Of a stretch of 6,571 nt of DNA, positions 6,526 to 6,571 are shown in pieces (the first letter of the stretch is position 1; each line of letters starts with the position of its first letter). The DNA comes from Sphingomonadales bacterium. Its GTDB lineage: Bacteria > Bacteroidota > Bacteroidia > UBA7662. The stretch covers positions 1 through 6,571 of the forward strand of contig VHAW01000095.1 of NCBI GenBank assembly GCA_016872225.1, read 5' to 3'. The notes under the pieces are model-generated. The model saw only the letters and a program-made list of their open reading frames with translations, ran no database searches and was not told the origin of the DNA. The position numbers and the translations under genes are program-made.

Positions 6526-6571
6526 CGTGTGCTTTGGATACGAAGCAGATTTTGTTGGTAGCGCAAGTTGC
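6522..6571 (-). CDS. Possible C-terminal end of an upstream gene, coupled to ybeY
   Basis: Reading leftward from the right edge, one minus-strand frame gives N-L-R-Y-Q-Q-N-L-L-R-I-Q-S-T-R and then TGA at 6524-6522, whose TG is shared with the ybeY ATG (6525-6523) as ATGA. Such 4-base overlaps are common in operons, and the peptide looks like a basic helical C-terminus. Only 15 codons are visible, and the ybeY frame is also open to the edge, so this may be chance. The gene family cannot be named from so little; from memory, ybeY in Bacteroidota can follow a large DUF4175-type membrane protein, but nothing here proves that. Confidence 0.35.
   Translation of the reverse strand, partial: NLRYQQNLLRIQSTR

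Noticed and set aside
1..6571. Mobile element, CRISPR, defence or biosynthetic system
   Set aside because: There are no transposase, integrase, direct-repeat array, tRNA or accessory gene clusters; all recognisable genes are housekeeping or common envelope genes.

Overview
The window reads as a core-genome segment of a Bacteroidota (Bacteroidetes) chromosome of moderate GC. The support is indirect but consistent. It carries a run of YbeY, MnmG and a class I methyltransferase, an order I recall from Bacteroidota. It also has a lipoprotein with an N-terminal Ig-like domain and a C-terminal 'D-NSNG-WD ... QPEEV ... W' block typical of that phylum. The YbeY zinc motif ends in Asp instead of the third His, Shine-Dalgarno sequences are nearly absent, and the left-edge fragment has the W-(V)-SG ... 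LDFGNGSCDDQATIT pattern of Bacteroidota surface proteins. I cannot name a genus.

Layout: at the left edge the C-terminal part of a plus-strand, probably exported protein ends at 376. Everything else is on the minus strand and reads right to left as one probable operon: (end of an unknown gene, stop overlapping the next start as ATGA) -> ybeY (6525-6064) -> mnmG (6027-4153) -> methyltransferase (4104-3217) -> Ig-like lipoprotein (3197-1470) -> rlmN (1441-383). The gaps are about 36, 48, 19 and 28 bases. The lipoprotein N-terminus and rlmN start are the least certain boundaries. The plus-strand gene and rlmN converge with only 6 bases between their stop codons. No stretch over 300 bases lacks a gene, and I found no tRNA, rRNA, CRISPR, insertion sequence or clear terminator.

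Functionally, three genes serve the translation machinery: YbeY (16S rRNA maturation), MnmG (tRNA wobble U34 modification) and RlmN (23S rRNA/tRNA A2 methylation). The methyltransferase and the lipoprotein have no assignable substrate or role.

The most notable signal is a parS-like palindrome (ParB site) over the mnmG start. One base at position 6035 both removes the expected ATG and spoils an otherwise perfect 16-bp palindrome. Three consecutive or near-consecutive genes (mnmG, methyltransferase, rlmN) appear to use GTG or TTG starts. I saw no evidence for a new defence, mobile or other accessory system.
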